Assembly (NCBI RefSeq): GCF_963669205.1
Contig: NZ_OY769915.1
Span: forward strand, 966,001 to 1,030,000
Source of the DNA: an uncultured Roseibium sp.
Lineage (GTDB): Bacteria > Pseudomonadota > Alphaproteobacteria > Rhizobiales > Stappiaceae
DNA length: 64,000 nucleotides
Reading direction: 5' to 3'
Positions 7,754-17,056 of this stretch are shown one piece after another; the first letter of the stretch is position 1; the number at the start of each line of letters is the position of its first letter. The translations under genes were made by a program, and so were the position numbers. The notes below the pieces were generated by a model. That model was not told where the DNA came from. It did not search any database and worked only from the letters and a program-made list of their open reading frames with translations.

Positions 7754-9532
7754 TTAAACGCCCGTCTGGGGACGCATGTCGGACGCGGAGATCCCTGCGA
7801 CGGCGACAGGCTTTTTCATCGCATCGCGACGGAACGGGTCGCCGAGTTCCTGGTTGATCAGGACCTCGAGCAGGGTGGTCTTGCCATGGTTCATCTGGTC
7901 GTCGATGGCCTTGTCGAGCATCTGTGTCAGCTCGTCCATCGTGCGGGCCTGAACACCCTGGAGACCACAGGCCTTCGCGATTTCGGCGTAGCTCACATCT
8001 TCATCGAGTTCGGTGCCGACAAAGTTGTCGTCGTACCAGAGGGTCGAATTGCGCTTTTCGGCGCCCCACTGATAGTTGCGGAACACCACCATGGTGATCG
8101 GCGGCCATTCCTTGCGCCCGATTGCCGTCAGTTCCGTGACCGCGATGCCGAAGGCACCGTCACCGGCAAACCCGACGACGGGCGTGTCCGGGCAGCCGAT
8201 CTTGGCGCCGACGATCGCCGGCAGGCCGTAGCCGCAGGGGCCGAACAGACCCGGCGCAAGGTACTTGCGGCCGGTTTCGAAGCTGGGATAGGCGTTGCCG
8301 ATGGCGCAGTTGTTGCCGATGTCGGAGCTGATGATGGCTTCCTTCGGCAGGGCTGCCTGGATGGCACGCCACGCCTTGCGCGGGCTCAGCCACTCCGGCT
8401 TGGCAGCGCGGGCACGCTCGTTCCAGTTGGTGCCCGGATCGTCGTCTTCGTGATCCATCGAGGAAAGCTGCTGTGCCCAGCGGGATTTCGTCTGTGCAAT
8501 CGTGTGAACACGGTCGTCACGGCCGCTGTTGCCAGCGCTTGGCGACAGCTTTTCAAGCAGCGTTTCCGCCACTTTCTTGGCGTCTCCGACGACGCCGACG
8601 GTAACGGGTTTGGTCAGGCCGATCCGGTCGGGATTGATATCGACCTGGATGATCTTGGCGTCTTTCGGCCAGTAGTCGATGCCGTAGCCCGGCAGGGTCG
8701 AGAACGGATTGAGCCGGGTGCCGAGCGCGAGGACGACATCCGCCTTGGAAATCAGTTCCATGCCGGCCTTGGAGCCATTGTATCCGAGCGGACCGGCGAA
8801 CAGCCGGTGGGAGCCCGGGAAGGCATCATTGTGCTGGTAGCCGCAGCAGACCGGCGCGTCCAGACGTTCGGCAAGGTCCATGGAGGCCTCGATCGCACCG
8901 CCGATGACGACGCCGGCACCGTTGAGGATCACCGGGAATTTGGCGCTGCTGAGGAGGTCTGCGGCTTCCTGGATCGCGCTCTCGCCGCCGGAGGGGCGCT
9001 CGAACTCGACGATCGCAGGCAGGTTGATGTCGATGACCTGGGTCCAGAAATCGCGCGGCATGTTGATCTGCGCCGGCGCGCTGGCGCGCTTGGCTTGCAG
9101 GATCACCCGGTTCAGGACCTCGGCCACGCGGCCCGGGTCGCGGACTTCTTCCTGGTAGGCGACCATGTCCTTGAACAGGGCCATCTGTTCGACTTCCTGG
9201 AAACCGCCTTGCCCGAGCGTCTTGTTGGCGGCCTGCGGCGTCACCAGCAGGAGCGGCGTGTGGTTCCAGTAGGCGGTCTTGACGGCAGTCACGAAGTTCG
9301 TGATTCCGGGTCCGTTCTGCGCGATCATCATGCTGACCTTGCCCGTCGAACGCGTGTAGCCGTCGGCCATCATGCCGCCGGATCCCTCGTGGGCACAGTC
9401 CCAGAATTTGATGCCGGCATCCGGAAACAGATCGGAGATCGGCATGAATGCGGAGCCGATGATGCCAAACGCGTGCTCAATTCCGTGCGCCTGAAGCACT
9501 TTGACGAACGCTTCTTCAGTCGTCATTTTCAT
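7754..9532 (-). CDS. xsc: Sulfoacetaldehyde acetyltransferase
   Basis: A 592-aa thiamine-diphosphate enzyme of the acetolactate-synthase superfamily, close to the usual Xsc length. It begins MKMTTEEAFVKVLQAHGIEH and has an HEGSGGMMADGYTR segment typical of Xsc and a GDGAFGIAVTELTAIG TPP-Mg motif near residue 460. Xsc cleaves sulfoacetaldehyde with phosphate to acetyl phosphate and sulfite, the key desulfonation step of taurine degradation. The start at 9532 is chosen for the family N-terminus and a GGGAG Shine-Dalgarno eight bases upstream; an ORF extension of 61 codons lacks support and would cross the regulatory repeats. It heads the xsc-pta-soeABC operon and has a pair of TauR-type repeats 86-118 bp upstream. 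Confidence 0.95.
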   Translation of the reverse strand: MKMTTEEAFVKVLQAHGIEHAFGIIGSAFMPISDLFPDAGIKFWDCAHEGSGGMMADGYTRSTGKVSMMIAQNGPGITNFVTAVKTAYWNHTPLLLVTPQAANKTLGQGGFQEVEQMALFKDMVAYQEEVRDPGRVAEVLNRVILQAKRASAPAQINMPRDFWTQVIDINLPAIVEFERPSGGESAIQEAADLLSSAKFPVILNGAGVVIGGAIEASMDLAERLDAPVCCGYQHNDAFPGSHRLFAGPLGYNGSKAGMELISKADVVLALGTRLNPFSTLPGYGIDYWPKDAKIIQVDINPDRIGLTKPVTVGVVGDAKKVAETLLEKLSPSAGNSGRDDRVHTIAQTKSRWAQQLSSMDHEDDDPGTNWNERARAAKPEWLSPRKAWRAIQAALPKEAIISSDIGNNCAIGNAYPSFETGRKYLAPGLFGPCGYGLPAIVGAKIGCPDTPVVGFAGDGAFGIAVTELTAIGRKEWPPITMVVFRNYQWGAEKRNSTLWYDDNFVGTELDEDVSYAEIAKACGLQGVQARTMDELTQMLDKAIDDQMNHGKTTLLEVLINQELGDPFRRDAMKKPVAVAGISASDMRPQTGV

Positions 9533-9617
9533 GTCGAATACTCCCGTAAATTCAAGAAAATCCTGTCTCGCAGATGCTGCGCTGAGACGCGATTTAACTC
9601 GACTTGTTACTGCTCGC

Positions 9618-9650
9618 TTAGGGCCAGTTTGTGAGACACAATAAGACCAG
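9618..9650 (-). promoter_or_regulatory. Candidate TauR operator, xsc promoter
   Basis: On the minus strand this reads CTGGTCTTAT (9650-9641) and CTGGCCCTAA (9627-9618), two near-identical direct repeats 23 bp apart, upstream of the xsc start. The same paired repeat occurs before tauR and between tpa and tauA. MocR-type regulators bind direct repeats, and as I recall the Rhodobacter capsulatus TauR site is of CTGGACTTAA type. The repeats are seen; TauR binding is inferred. Confidence 0.65.
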
Positions 9651-9700
9651 ATTGCGCCAAAGCCTCTCCCGCGCAATGCGGCTTTATTGTTAACGGATTT

Positions 9701-9731
9701 AAAAAATTGAGACAATAGGTCTCAAAAAATT
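9701..9731 (-). terminator. Terminator after the demethylase operon
   Basis: TTGAGAC at 9707-9713 and GTCTCAA at 9719-9725 pair perfectly around a 5-nt loop. On the minus strand the stem is preceded by A-rich and followed by a run of six T, so it fits an intrinsic terminator for transcription coming from the gene ending at 9803. The flanks are symmetrical, so it may act in both directions. Confidence 0.6.
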
Positions 9732-9802
9732 AAATTTTGTTCGATCTATTCCTTTTCCCTGGACCGGGAGACAGGCGAAAAAGATTGGTATCACGCTGAG
9801 AA

Positions 9803-12244
9803 CTAGACCTTCACCCGCTCCGATTTGGGGTCATAGAGCGGTTTGAGCGACGCTTCCGCCTTCACCCGCGTTCCGGCAACCTCGATTTCGTAAGTGGAGC
9901 TGAGCACCTGTTCGGCGGTTTCGCCGGGGCAGGGCACGTAGCCCAGACCGACCGCGCCACCGAGCGTGTGCCCGTAATTGCCGCTGCTGAGGAAACCGAC
10001 GACATCGCCGTTCCTGAGGATCGGCTCGGCGTGATAGAGAAGCGGTTCCGGCTCCGTCAGGCGGAACTGGAGAAGCCGCCTGTCGAGCCCGGCCTCGCGC
10101 TTGCGCAGAACGGCGTCCCGTCCAATGAAAGCCGGCTTGTCCCGCTTGACCGCGAAACCGAGACCGGCCTCCAGGACGTGGTCCTCGCAGGTGATGTCGT
10201 GACCGAAATGCCGGAACCCCTTTTCGATCCGGCAGGAGTCCATCATGTGCATGCCGCACAGTTTCGCATCGAGATGCTGTCCCGCTTCGTGCAGCACCTC
10301 GAACACATGGCCTGCCATGTCGGACGAGATGTAAAGTTCCCAACCGAGTTCGCCGACATAGGTGACCCGGTGGACGCGGGCAAGGCCCATGCCGATTTCA
10401 ATCTCCTGAGCCGTGCCGAACGGATTTGTCGCGTTGCTGAAATCATTGGGCGAGACCCGCTGCAGCAGCGCACGGGAGTTCGGGCCCATCACCGCCAGCA
10501 CGGCTTCACCTGCCGTGACATCGGTGATCACGACCCTGCGGTCACCGGCATGGCGCCGGAGCCAGGTCTCGTCCGCCAGCCGCGTCGCAGCGGGCGTCAC
10601 CATCAGGTAGGCCGTCTCCGAAAGGCGCGTGATGGTCACGTCGGCCTCGATACCGCCCCGGTCGTTGAGCAACTGCGTGTAGACGATCTTGCCCACCGGA
10701 ACCGAATAGTCACCGCCGCCGACATGGTTCAGGAACGCTTCGGCATCCGGGCCCTCGATACGGATCTTGCCGAAGGACGACATGTCGTAGATGCCGACAT
10801 TCTCGCGAACCGCCTTGTGCTCGCGGGCCGCGTTCTCGAACCAGTTCTGCCGCTGCCAGGTGTATCGGTATTCGCGTTCCTGTCCTTCATCGGCAAACCA
10901 GTTGGCGCGCTCCCAGCCGGCAAGCTCGCCGAACACCGCCCCGTTTGCCTTCAGGTGTTCGTGGAACGGCGTTCTGCGCACGCCCCTCGCGGTTGCCTTC
11001 TGGCGGTAGGGGAAGTGATCGGCGTAAAGGAGGCCGAGCGTTTCCTTCGAGCGTTCGAACAGGTAGTGACGATTGCCCTGGAACGGCTGCATCCGCGAGA
11101 TGTCGACATCGCCCAGGTCGAAAGGTTTTTCGCCCGTATCCATCCACTCGGCGAGCGCCATGCCGGCGCCTCCGGCGGACTGGATACCGATGGAGTTGAA
11201 CCCGGCCGCGACCCAGAAATTGTCGAGCTCCGGTGCAAGACCCAGGTGATACGCGTCATCCGGGGTGAAGCTTTCCGGGCCGTTGAAGAAAGTGTGAATC
11301 CCGGTTTCTGCCAGAAGCGGCAAGCGGTTCACGGCAGCCTCGAGGATCGGTTCGAAATGATCGAAATCCTCCGGCAGCTGATCGAACTCGAAATCATCCG
11401 GGATGCCGTTCATGCCCCAGGGCTTGGCGTTTGGTTCGAAGGCGCCGAGCAGGATCTTGCCGGCATCCTCCTTGTAATAGGCGCACTCATCGGGCACCCG
11501 CAGCACCGGCAGCTGGGTCAGGCCGGGGACGTTTTCGGTGACGATGTAAAAATGCTCGCAGGCATGCAGGGGCACGTTGACACCAGCCATGCGTCCGAGC
11601 TCGTGGCCCCACATTCCGGCGCAGTTGACCACGTGATCGCACTCGATCGTGCCGGCGCCGTCCGCAGTCTGCCACGCGACACCTGTGACGCGCTTGCCGG
11701 ATTTCACAATCCCGGTAACCTTCACCCGTTCCATGACCCTGGCCCCGCCCATGCGCGCCCCTTTGGCCAGCGCAAGGGCAATGTTCGCGGGATCACCCTG
11801 ACCGTCCAACGGCAAGTAGACACCGGCCACCACGTCCTCGGTGTTCAGGTGCCCGTAGCGTTCCTTGACCTCGTTGGGCGTAATTTCCTCGACCTCGACG
11901 CCGAAGGCGCGTGCCATCGAAGCCTGGCGGAAAATCTCCTCCCTGCGCTCCTCGGTCAGGGCGACGGTAATCGATCCGCAGCGCCGGAAACCGGTGGCTA
12001 CCTCTGTCTCCGCTTCCAGGTTGCCGTAGAGCTCCTGGCTGTATTTGGCCAGCCGGGTCATGTTCTCCGTCGCCCGCAGCTGCGCGATCAGCCCCGCGGC
12101 ATGCCACGTCGTGCCGGAGGTCAACTGCTTCCGCTCCAGCAGGACGACGTCGTTCCAGCCTTTCTTGGTCAGGTGATAGGCGACGGAACATCCGACCACG
12201 CCTCCACCGATGACGACGACGCGGGCTTTTGATGGAGGTGTCAC
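9803..12244 (-). CDS. Dimethylglycine/sarcosine dehydrogenase-like flavoprotein (FAD + GcvT domains)
   Basis: An 813-aa protein. Residues about 8-400 form a DAO-type FAD domain with VVVIGGGVVGCSVAYHLTKKG (GxGxxG region) and SGTTWHAAGL, whose His corresponds to the covalent flavin site of dimethylglycine and sarcosine dehydrogenases. Residues about 420-810 are GcvT/aminomethyltransferase-like folate domains. Such enzymes oxidatively N-demethylate and pass the methylene group to tetrahydrofolate. The GTG at 12242-12244 is the start, with GGAAAGAG upstream. It is the last gene of the operon, 40 bp after the MttB-like gene, and a paralogue of the same length is at 13890-16331. Substrate is unknown; the MttB partner suggests a methylated amine or betaine. 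Confidence 0.85.
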   Translation of the reverse strand: MTPPSKARVVVIGGGVVGCSVAYHLTKKGWNDVVLLERKQLTSGTTWHAAGLIAQLRATENMTRLAKYSQELYGNLEAETEVATGFRRCGSITVALTEERREEIFRQASMARAFGVEVEEITPNEVKERYGHLNTEDVVAGVYLPLDGQGDPANIALALAKGARMGGARVMERVKVTGIVKSGKRVTGVAWQTADGAGTIECDHVVNCAGMWGHELGRMAGVNVPLHACEHFYIVTENVPGLTQLPVLRVPDECAYYKEDAGKILLGAFEPNAKPWGMNGIPDDFEFDQLPEDFDHFEPILEAAVNRLPLLAETGIHTFFNGPESFTPDDAYHLGLAPELDNFWVAAGFNSIGIQSAGGAGMALAEWMDTGEKPFDLGDVDISRMQPFQGNRHYLFERSKETLGLLYADHFPYRQKATARGVRRTPFHEHLKANGAVFGELAGWERANWFADEGQEREYRYTWQRQNWFENAAREHKAVRENVGIYDMSSFGKIRIEGPDAEAFLNHVGGGDYSVPVGKIVYTQLLNDRGGIEADVTITRLSETAYLMVTPAATRLADETWLRRHAGDRRVVITDVTAGEAVLAVMGPNSRALLQRVSPNDFSNATNPFGTAQEIEIGMGLARVHRVTYVGELGWELYISSDMAGHVFEVLHEAGQHLDAKLCGMHMMDSCRIEKGFRHFGHDITCEDHVLEAGLGFAVKRDKPAFIGRDAVLRKREAGLDRRLLQFRLTEPEPLLYHAEPILRNGDVVGFLSSGNYGHTLGGAVGLGYVPCPGETAEQVLSSTYEIEVAGTRVKAEASLKPLYDPKSERVKV

Positions 12245-12284
12245 TTTTTACTCTTTCCGTTTGTTTGCGCGTGAATGTTGGTTT

Positions 12285-13835
12285 TCAGGGTCTGGCAAGC
12301 TCTGACAGCGGCTGGGCCGCGCGCAGCGCCGCGTCAGTGGCGTCGTCGAATGTGTGCCCGTCCACCGACAGGATCTGTCGTATTTTCTCCTGGGCACTGT
12401 CGAGCAGCATTGGCCGGCCGCGTTCTTCCCATTCCTTCGGGCTCGTGCGATCCGCCAGGTCGGGATAGATGTACTCGCTCTGCATCAGCTGAAGCGTCTG
12501 GTCGTGCCCGAGATAGTGTCCCGGGCCTTCGAGCACGACGGACCGGATGACGTCGATATCGACGAATTCGTCCTTGACCTCGATCCCGCGCACACAGCGC
12601 AGGACCTGACCGAGCATGTCGTTGCCGAGGACCAGCGATTCCTTGCAGAAGCCCAGCAGGGAGGCGTGCATGCCGACGGCCTCGTAGACCATGTTGAGGC
12701 CGGACAATCCCGCCATGACATTGCTGATGCCCTGTTCCCAGCCCGCTTGCATATCAGGGAGCTTGCTGTCGGCAATACCGGCTGCAGCACCGCCCGGAAG
12801 GCCGTAGAAATGATGCATCTGGGCGCAGGCGGAACTGAGCAGAGCCTGCTCGCCGCTTCCCCCGGACATGGCCCCGGTGCGCAGGTCGCTGACGAAGGGC
12901 CAGGTCCCGAACATCGCGGTGTGACCGGGCTTGATCGCATTGACATAGACCACACCGGCAAGGCATTCGGCGACCGCCTGCACGACGGCCGTTGCGATCG
13001 GCGCGGGTGCGGTTGCCCCGGCCTGACCGGCGGAGAGAAGCAGGACAGGCATGCCGGCGCGGATGCAGGCTTCCATCACTTCGCAGCTCTCTTCGGCGAA
13101 AGTGAGCGGCGGGACCACGAAACAGTTGCTGTTGGAGACGAACGGGCGTTCACGCCAGGCGTCTTCGCCCCCGGCCATCAGGTGTAGCAGCTCCAATGCC
13201 GGGGCCACGTTGGCAGCCTCTGTGAAGGACGTGCCGATGTGTTTCGTCGTTCCGGCGCAGGCGGCATAAACCGTGTTCACATCGAGATCGCGCGGCGATT
13301 CGAATTCGCGGCAGACGACGGGGCGCTGAAAGAAGTGGACGTTGTCCAGCTGCTGCACCAGGCGCGCGATGTCGTACATGTCCTGGACATTCGGGTTGCG
13401 GTAGTCCCCCGATTTGGGATCGACGATATGAACGGCGGCTCCGGCAGTACCGAAATGCACATTCTTGCCGGACAGATGCAGATCGAATTTCGGATCCCGT
13501 CCCTTCAGCGTGATGTCGCGGGCGGCCTTGGCCAGCATGTCCTCGACAAGGGCGCGTGGAAAGCGGATGCGGCCGTCGTCGCCCTCGATCGCTCCGGCAC
13601 CAGTCAGGATGGCTCTCCCCGATGGCGGCGCGGACGCGAACCCGATGACCTCGAGCGCCTGTAGGGCGGCCTCGTGAATGCGCAGGACATCCGTTTCCTT
13701 CAGCACCTGGTAGAACCCGCCGGGCATGCCCGGCCTTACCGGCCGGACCGCCTCATCCAGGGGCCGCGAACGGGCCGCTGTGCGGGCCGAACGGCCCCCG
13801 GCGCGACGGCGTTGTTTCACTTCAGCTCCGCTCAT
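12285..13835 (-). CDS. MttB-family (non-pyrrolysine) methyltransferase
   Basis: A 516-aa member of the trimethylamine methyltransferase (MttB) superfamily. It has the family TIM-barrel segments (for example IHEAALQALEVIGF near residue 55 and LSAGQAGATAPAPIA near 275). There is no in-frame amber codon, so it belongs to the MtgB/MtpB-like group that demethylates quaternary amines such as glycine betaine or proline betaine via a corrinoid protein. No corrinoid protein or corrinoid:folate methyltransferase is encoded nearby, which is odd for that chemistry. The ATG at 13835 has GGGAG eight bases upstream; a TTG five codons earlier is less likely. It lies between the two GcvT-type flavoproteins in one operon. 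Confidence 0.82.
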   Translation of the reverse strand: MSGAEVKQRRRAGGRSARTAARSRPLDEAVRPVRPGMPGGFYQVLKETDVLRIHEAALQALEVIGFASAPPSGRAILTGAGAIEGDDGRIRFPRALVEDMLAKAARDITLKGRDPKFDLHLSGKNVHFGTAGAAVHIVDPKSGDYRNPNVQDMYDIARLVQQLDNVHFFQRPVVCREFESPRDLDVNTVYAACAGTTKHIGTSFTEAANVAPALELLHLMAGGEDAWRERPFVSNSNCFVVPPLTFAEESCEVMEACIRAGMPVLLLSAGQAGATAPAPIATAVVQAVAECLAGVVYVNAIKPGHTAMFGTWPFVSDLRTGAMSGGSGEQALLSSACAQMHHFYGLPGGAAAGIADSKLPDMQAGWEQGISNVMAGLSGLNMVYEAVGMHASLLGFCKESLVLGNDMLGQVLRCVRGIEVKDEFVDIDVIRSVVLEGPGHYLGHDQTLQLMQSEYIYPDLADRTSPKEWEERGRPMLLDSAQEKIRQILSVDGHTFDDATDAALRAAQPLSELARP

Positions 13836-13889
13836 GCAGTCTACTCCCAAATCAGGCCGGCAGGTTTCGCTTGGTCGTCATATTTCTCG

Positions 13890-16331
13890 TCAGGCCCGAA
13901 GCCGTTCGTTTTCAGGGTCCCACAGCGGCTGATCCGCCTGCACGACCGCCTTGTGCCTCTGACCGTAGACTTCAAGCTCGAGCTCGGTTCCGGGCGCATC
14001 CAGTCCCTTGCGGACCACACCGAGTGCTATGCATGCGTTCACCCGGTAGCCCCAGTCGCAGGACGTGATTTCCCCGACGATTTCGCCGTCCTTCAACAGG
14101 CTGGACATGTACGGCGCATCATGGTCGCCTGAGTCCACGACCAGGGTGACGAAGCCCTTGGCGGACCCGTGCTGCTTCTCGATCATGAGCGGCTGCTTGC
14201 CCGGGAAATCCTGCGGCTTGTCCAGTTTGACGAAACGCCCGAGCCCGCTTTCGAACATGGAATAGTCGGTCGAAAGATCGCCCTTCCAGGTCCGGTAACC
14301 TTTCTCGATGCGCAAGGCGTTGAGCGCAAACATGCCGAACGGTTTTGCACCGGCTTCCAGAATGGCTGCATAGATCGCGGGCATGTCGTCCATCGCCGCG
14401 TGCACCTCCCAGCCGAGTTCGCCGGTGAAGGAGACGCGCACCAGCATGGCGGGCTTGCCTGCGACGGTCGTCTGCTGATGGGTCAGCCAGCCGAGGGACA
14501 GATCCGCGTCCGTCAGCCCCAGGAAAAGCTCGCGGGATTTCGGCCCCGCGACGATCAGCGTCGTCATCTCGTTCGTGCGGTCGGTGAGCGTCAGTCCGTC
14601 CGGCAGGTCCGCCTTCAGAAGATCGCGATCATGCCATTGCGCAACGGCTGCCGTAATCAGCGTAAAGTCGTCTTCGCCGTGACGGATCAGGGACATTTCG
14701 GTTAGGACGCGCCCGCGATGGTCCGGGAAATATCCGAGATTCAGGCGGCCAGCCTTGGGCAGTCCGCCGGCGATCTTTCCGCGCAGCCACTCGGCCGCGC
14801 CGTCTCCGGTCAGGCTGAACCGGGAGAAGCCGCACAGGTCAAGGACACCGACGCCATCGCGGACGGCTTCGCACTCTTCCTTAATGCGCGGCTGCCACGG
14901 ACCGGACCGTGCCCAGGTCTGTGTCGCCTCCTCGGACGTGTCGTCGCCTTCCTTGGCGAACCAGTTGGCGCGCTCCCAGCCGTTGAACGCTCCCATTTGC
15001 CCGCCGAGTTCGACGATCTTCGCGTGATTGGGCGACAGTTTGCGGTCGCGCCCGGCAGGCCAGCTATGATGCGGGAAGTGCATTGCATATTCGTGGCCGT
15101 AGACTTCCATGGCCTTGTCGATGCAGTACTGCGTGTCCGTGTAGTCAGTGTAGCGGCGCGGATCGACGGCCCACATGTCCCATTCGGTGCAGCCGTGCAT
15201 GATCCATTCGGCCGCGACTTTCCCGGCCCCGCCGCCCTGGGCGATGCCGAAGGTGAAGGTATGCGCCTCGAAGGCATTCGGCACGCCCGGCATCGGGCCG
15301 ATCATGGGCAGGCCGTCCGGCGCATAGGGAATGGGCCCGTTGATGTTGCGGCTGACGCCTTGGGTGCCGAGCAGCGGCACGCGCGCCATTGCGTCCTCGA
15401 TGTACCATTCCAGCCGGTCCAGATCGTCGGGATAGAGCTGGAAGCTGAAGTCGTCGGGCATCGGATCGTCTGCCCTGGTCCAGGCGGACTGGCAGTTGCG
15501 TTCGTAGGGGCCGAGATTGAAGCCGGTTGTTTCCTGGCGCAGGTAGTAGGACGTGTCCACGTCCCTGAGCAGGGGTAATTTGCGCCCGTGCTTTTCGCTC
15601 CACGCGGCGACTTCGGGTACCGGCTCCGTCAGGAAATACTGGTGGCTCATGACGGCAAGCGGAACCTTGCGGCCGCCGAAGGGCAGGAACCATTCGCCGA
15701 CCCGTTCGGCGTAGTAGCCTGCAGCGTTGACCACGTATTCGCAGCGGATGTCGCCCTTTTCCGTATGCACGATCCATTCGCCGTTCTCGCGGCTGACACC
15801 GGTGGCGGGCGTGAACCGCAGGATCTTGGCGCCGTGCGAGCGCGCGCCCTTGGCAAGAGCCTGGGTGACCTGAGCGGGATCGATATCCCCGTCGAGCGGG
15901 TCCCACAGACCACCCTCGAGATCGTGGATTTCCAGGAACGGATAGCGCTCCTGCATCTGTTCGGGCGTGCACATTTCCATCTCGACGCCCATGTGCCGGC
16001 CCATGCCGGCCACGTATTCGAACTCTCTCATCCGCTCTTGTGTATGCGCAAGACGGAGCGAGCCGCTGACGTGATAGTTGAGCGGGTAGTCAACCTCCTC
16101 GGCCAGTCCCCGGTAAAGCTCCAGCGAATAGCGCTGGATGTTCATGATACCGAAACTGGCGGAGAAGGTCGGGCAGTTGCCGGCCGCGTGCCAGGTGGAA
16201 CCGGCGGTGAGTTCGTTCTTTTCCAGAAGCACGCAGTCGGACCAGCCGCCTTTTGCCAGATGATAGAGGGTGGACACTCCGACGACGCCACCACCGATGA
16301 TGACAACACGGGCTGTAGTGGGAACTGACAT
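13890..16331 (-). CDS. Dimethylglycine dehydrogenase-like flavoprotein (FAD + GcvT domains)
   Basis: An 813-aa paralogue of the protein at 9803-12244 with the same order of domains: DAO FAD domain (VVIIGGGVVGVSTLYHLAKGG at the N-terminus, AGSTWHAAGN with the expected flavin-linking His) and C-terminal folate-binding GcvT domains (about 430-810). It should oxidise an N-methyl group and transfer the one-carbon unit to tetrahydrofolate. It starts 25 bp after the XRE-cupin gene with an AAAGGAAAG ribosome site and is followed by the mttB-like gene. Two full-length but divergent copies around one methyltransferase suggest sequential demethylation of a di- and a mono-methylated intermediate. That order is inference. 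Confidence 0.85.
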   Translation of the reverse strand: MSVPTTARVVIIGGGVVGVSTLYHLAKGGWSDCVLLEKNELTAGSTWHAAGNCPTFSASFGIMNIQRYSLELYRGLAEEVDYPLNYHVSGSLRLAHTQERMREFEYVAGMGRHMGVEMEMCTPEQMQERYPFLEIHDLEGGLWDPLDGDIDPAQVTQALAKGARSHGAKILRFTPATGVSRENGEWIVHTEKGDIRCEYVVNAAGYYAERVGEWFLPFGGRKVPLAVMSHQYFLTEPVPEVAAWSEKHGRKLPLLRDVDTSYYLRQETTGFNLGPYERNCQSAWTRADDPMPDDFSFQLYPDDLDRLEWYIEDAMARVPLLGTQGVSRNINGPIPYAPDGLPMIGPMPGVPNAFEAHTFTFGIAQGGGAGKVAAEWIMHGCTEWDMWAVDPRRYTDYTDTQYCIDKAMEVYGHEYAMHFPHHSWPAGRDRKLSPNHAKIVELGGQMGAFNGWERANWFAKEGDDTSEEATQTWARSGPWQPRIKEECEAVRDGVGVLDLCGFSRFSLTGDGAAEWLRGKIAGGLPKAGRLNLGYFPDHRGRVLTEMSLIRHGEDDFTLITAAVAQWHDRDLLKADLPDGLTLTDRTNEMTTLIVAGPKSRELFLGLTDADLSLGWLTHQQTTVAGKPAMLVRVSFTGELGWEVHAAMDDMPAIYAAILEAGAKPFGMFALNALRIEKGYRTWKGDLSTDYSMFESGLGRFVKLDKPQDFPGKQPLMIEKQHGSAKGFVTLVVDSGDHDAPYMSSLLKDGEIVGEITSCDWGYRVNACIALGVVRKGLDAPGTELELEVYGQRHKAVVQADQPLWDPENERLRA

Positions 16332-16356
16332 TCTTCAGCTTTCCTTTTGAAAGGGT

Positions 16357-16911
16357 TCAGTAGACCGGCGGGGAAATCACCCAGACGGCGACTGCGGGTT
16401 CCGAGTAGGGGTTGGCCCAGCGATAGGAGGCATTGCGGATGCGGAAGCTGTCTCCGGTGGTCACGGTGAAAGCATCGTCATCCAGCCAGATGTCCAGCTT
16501 GCCCGATATCATGTAGGCAAGCTCCTGCGTCGGGCGTGAAATGCGGTTCTTCCGGCTTGAGCCGGGTTGAAAAGTGGAATGGATCATCTCGAAATCGTCG
16601 GTGAGATCCGGAGACACCAGCGCCTCGACAAGGCCGGCATCCCGTTCTCCGATGATGCGCCGCGCAGACGATCGCACGATCCGCCCCTTCTCGGCGTCGG
16701 GGGCATCTGCGCTGCCGAAGAAGATGGAGAGCGGAACCTCGAATATGTCTGCAATCTGGCGGAGGTCGGACAGGCGCGGCGTCGAGATATCCCGCTCGAT
16801 CTGGGACAGCCAGCCTACGGACCGCCCGAGCCTTTGGGCCAGGTCCTCAAGTGTCATCTTTCGGGTTGTGCGAAGGGCTCTGAGATCCTCGCCCAGGCTG
16901 CTCATTTCCAT
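16357..16911 (-). CDS. XRE-family regulator with C-terminal cupin
   Basis: A 184-aa regulator: helix-turn-helix at about residues 8-62 (MTLEDLAQRLGRSVGWLSQIE) and a cupin_2 effector domain at about 110-182 (AYMISGKLDIWLDDDAFTVT). This class includes PuuR and many sensors of amines or amino-acid derivatives. As first gene of the operon with two demethylating flavoproteins and the MttB-like enzyme, it probably senses the substrate and controls its own operon. Several TGAAA half-sites lie in the 145 bp upstream. The ATG at 16911 is used; a second Met two codons later is possible. Confidence 0.85.
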   Translation of the reverse strand: MEMSSLGEDLRALRTTRKMTLEDLAQRLGRSVGWLSQIERDISTPRLSDLRQIADIFEVPLSIFFGSADAPDAEKGRIVRSSARRIIGERDAGLVEALVSPDLTDDFEMIHSTFQPGSSRKNRISRPTQELAYMISGKLDIWLDDDAFTVTTGDSFRIRNASYRWANPYSEPAVAVWVISPPVY

Positions 16912-16929
16912 TCCGGCGATCCATCCGTG

Positions 16930-17007
16930 AAAATTTCAAGGATAATTTCATTCCGGATCATGAAAAAATCAACAAAATTTTCACGCGTCGGCAAACTTTT
17001 TCATGCA
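16930..17007 (-). promoter_or_regulatory. Clustered TGAAA palindromes before the XRE-cupin operon
   Basis: The region between the XRE-cupin gene and the end of tauR holds the palindrome TGAAAATTTCA (16930-16940), the inverted pair TTTCAT/ATGAAA (16948-16967), and further TTTTCA words at about 16979 and 17001. This is more repetition of one half-site than expected by chance and is a plausible operator array for the XRE regulator. Binding is not shown. Confidence 0.35.
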
Positions 17008-17056
17008 GATCCAATTTGGCGTGCGTTTACAGGCATTTAAGAACGCGAAGAGCGTC

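Noticed and set aside
7346..9634. Very long open frame on the plus strand opposite xsc and pta (over 700 codons)
   Set aside because: High-GC codon bias of xsc and pta keeps the antisense frame open; it has no family similarity and low-complexity Arg/Gly-rich composition.
9968..12232. Long plus-strand open frame opposite the first flavoprotein gene
   Set aside because: Same shadow effect; the minus-strand frame has clear FAD and GcvT motifs.
16912..17056. Cobalamin riboswitch upstream of the mttB operon
   Set aside because: No B12-box-like sequence or extended folded leader; the 145-bp region shows only TGAAA half-sites.
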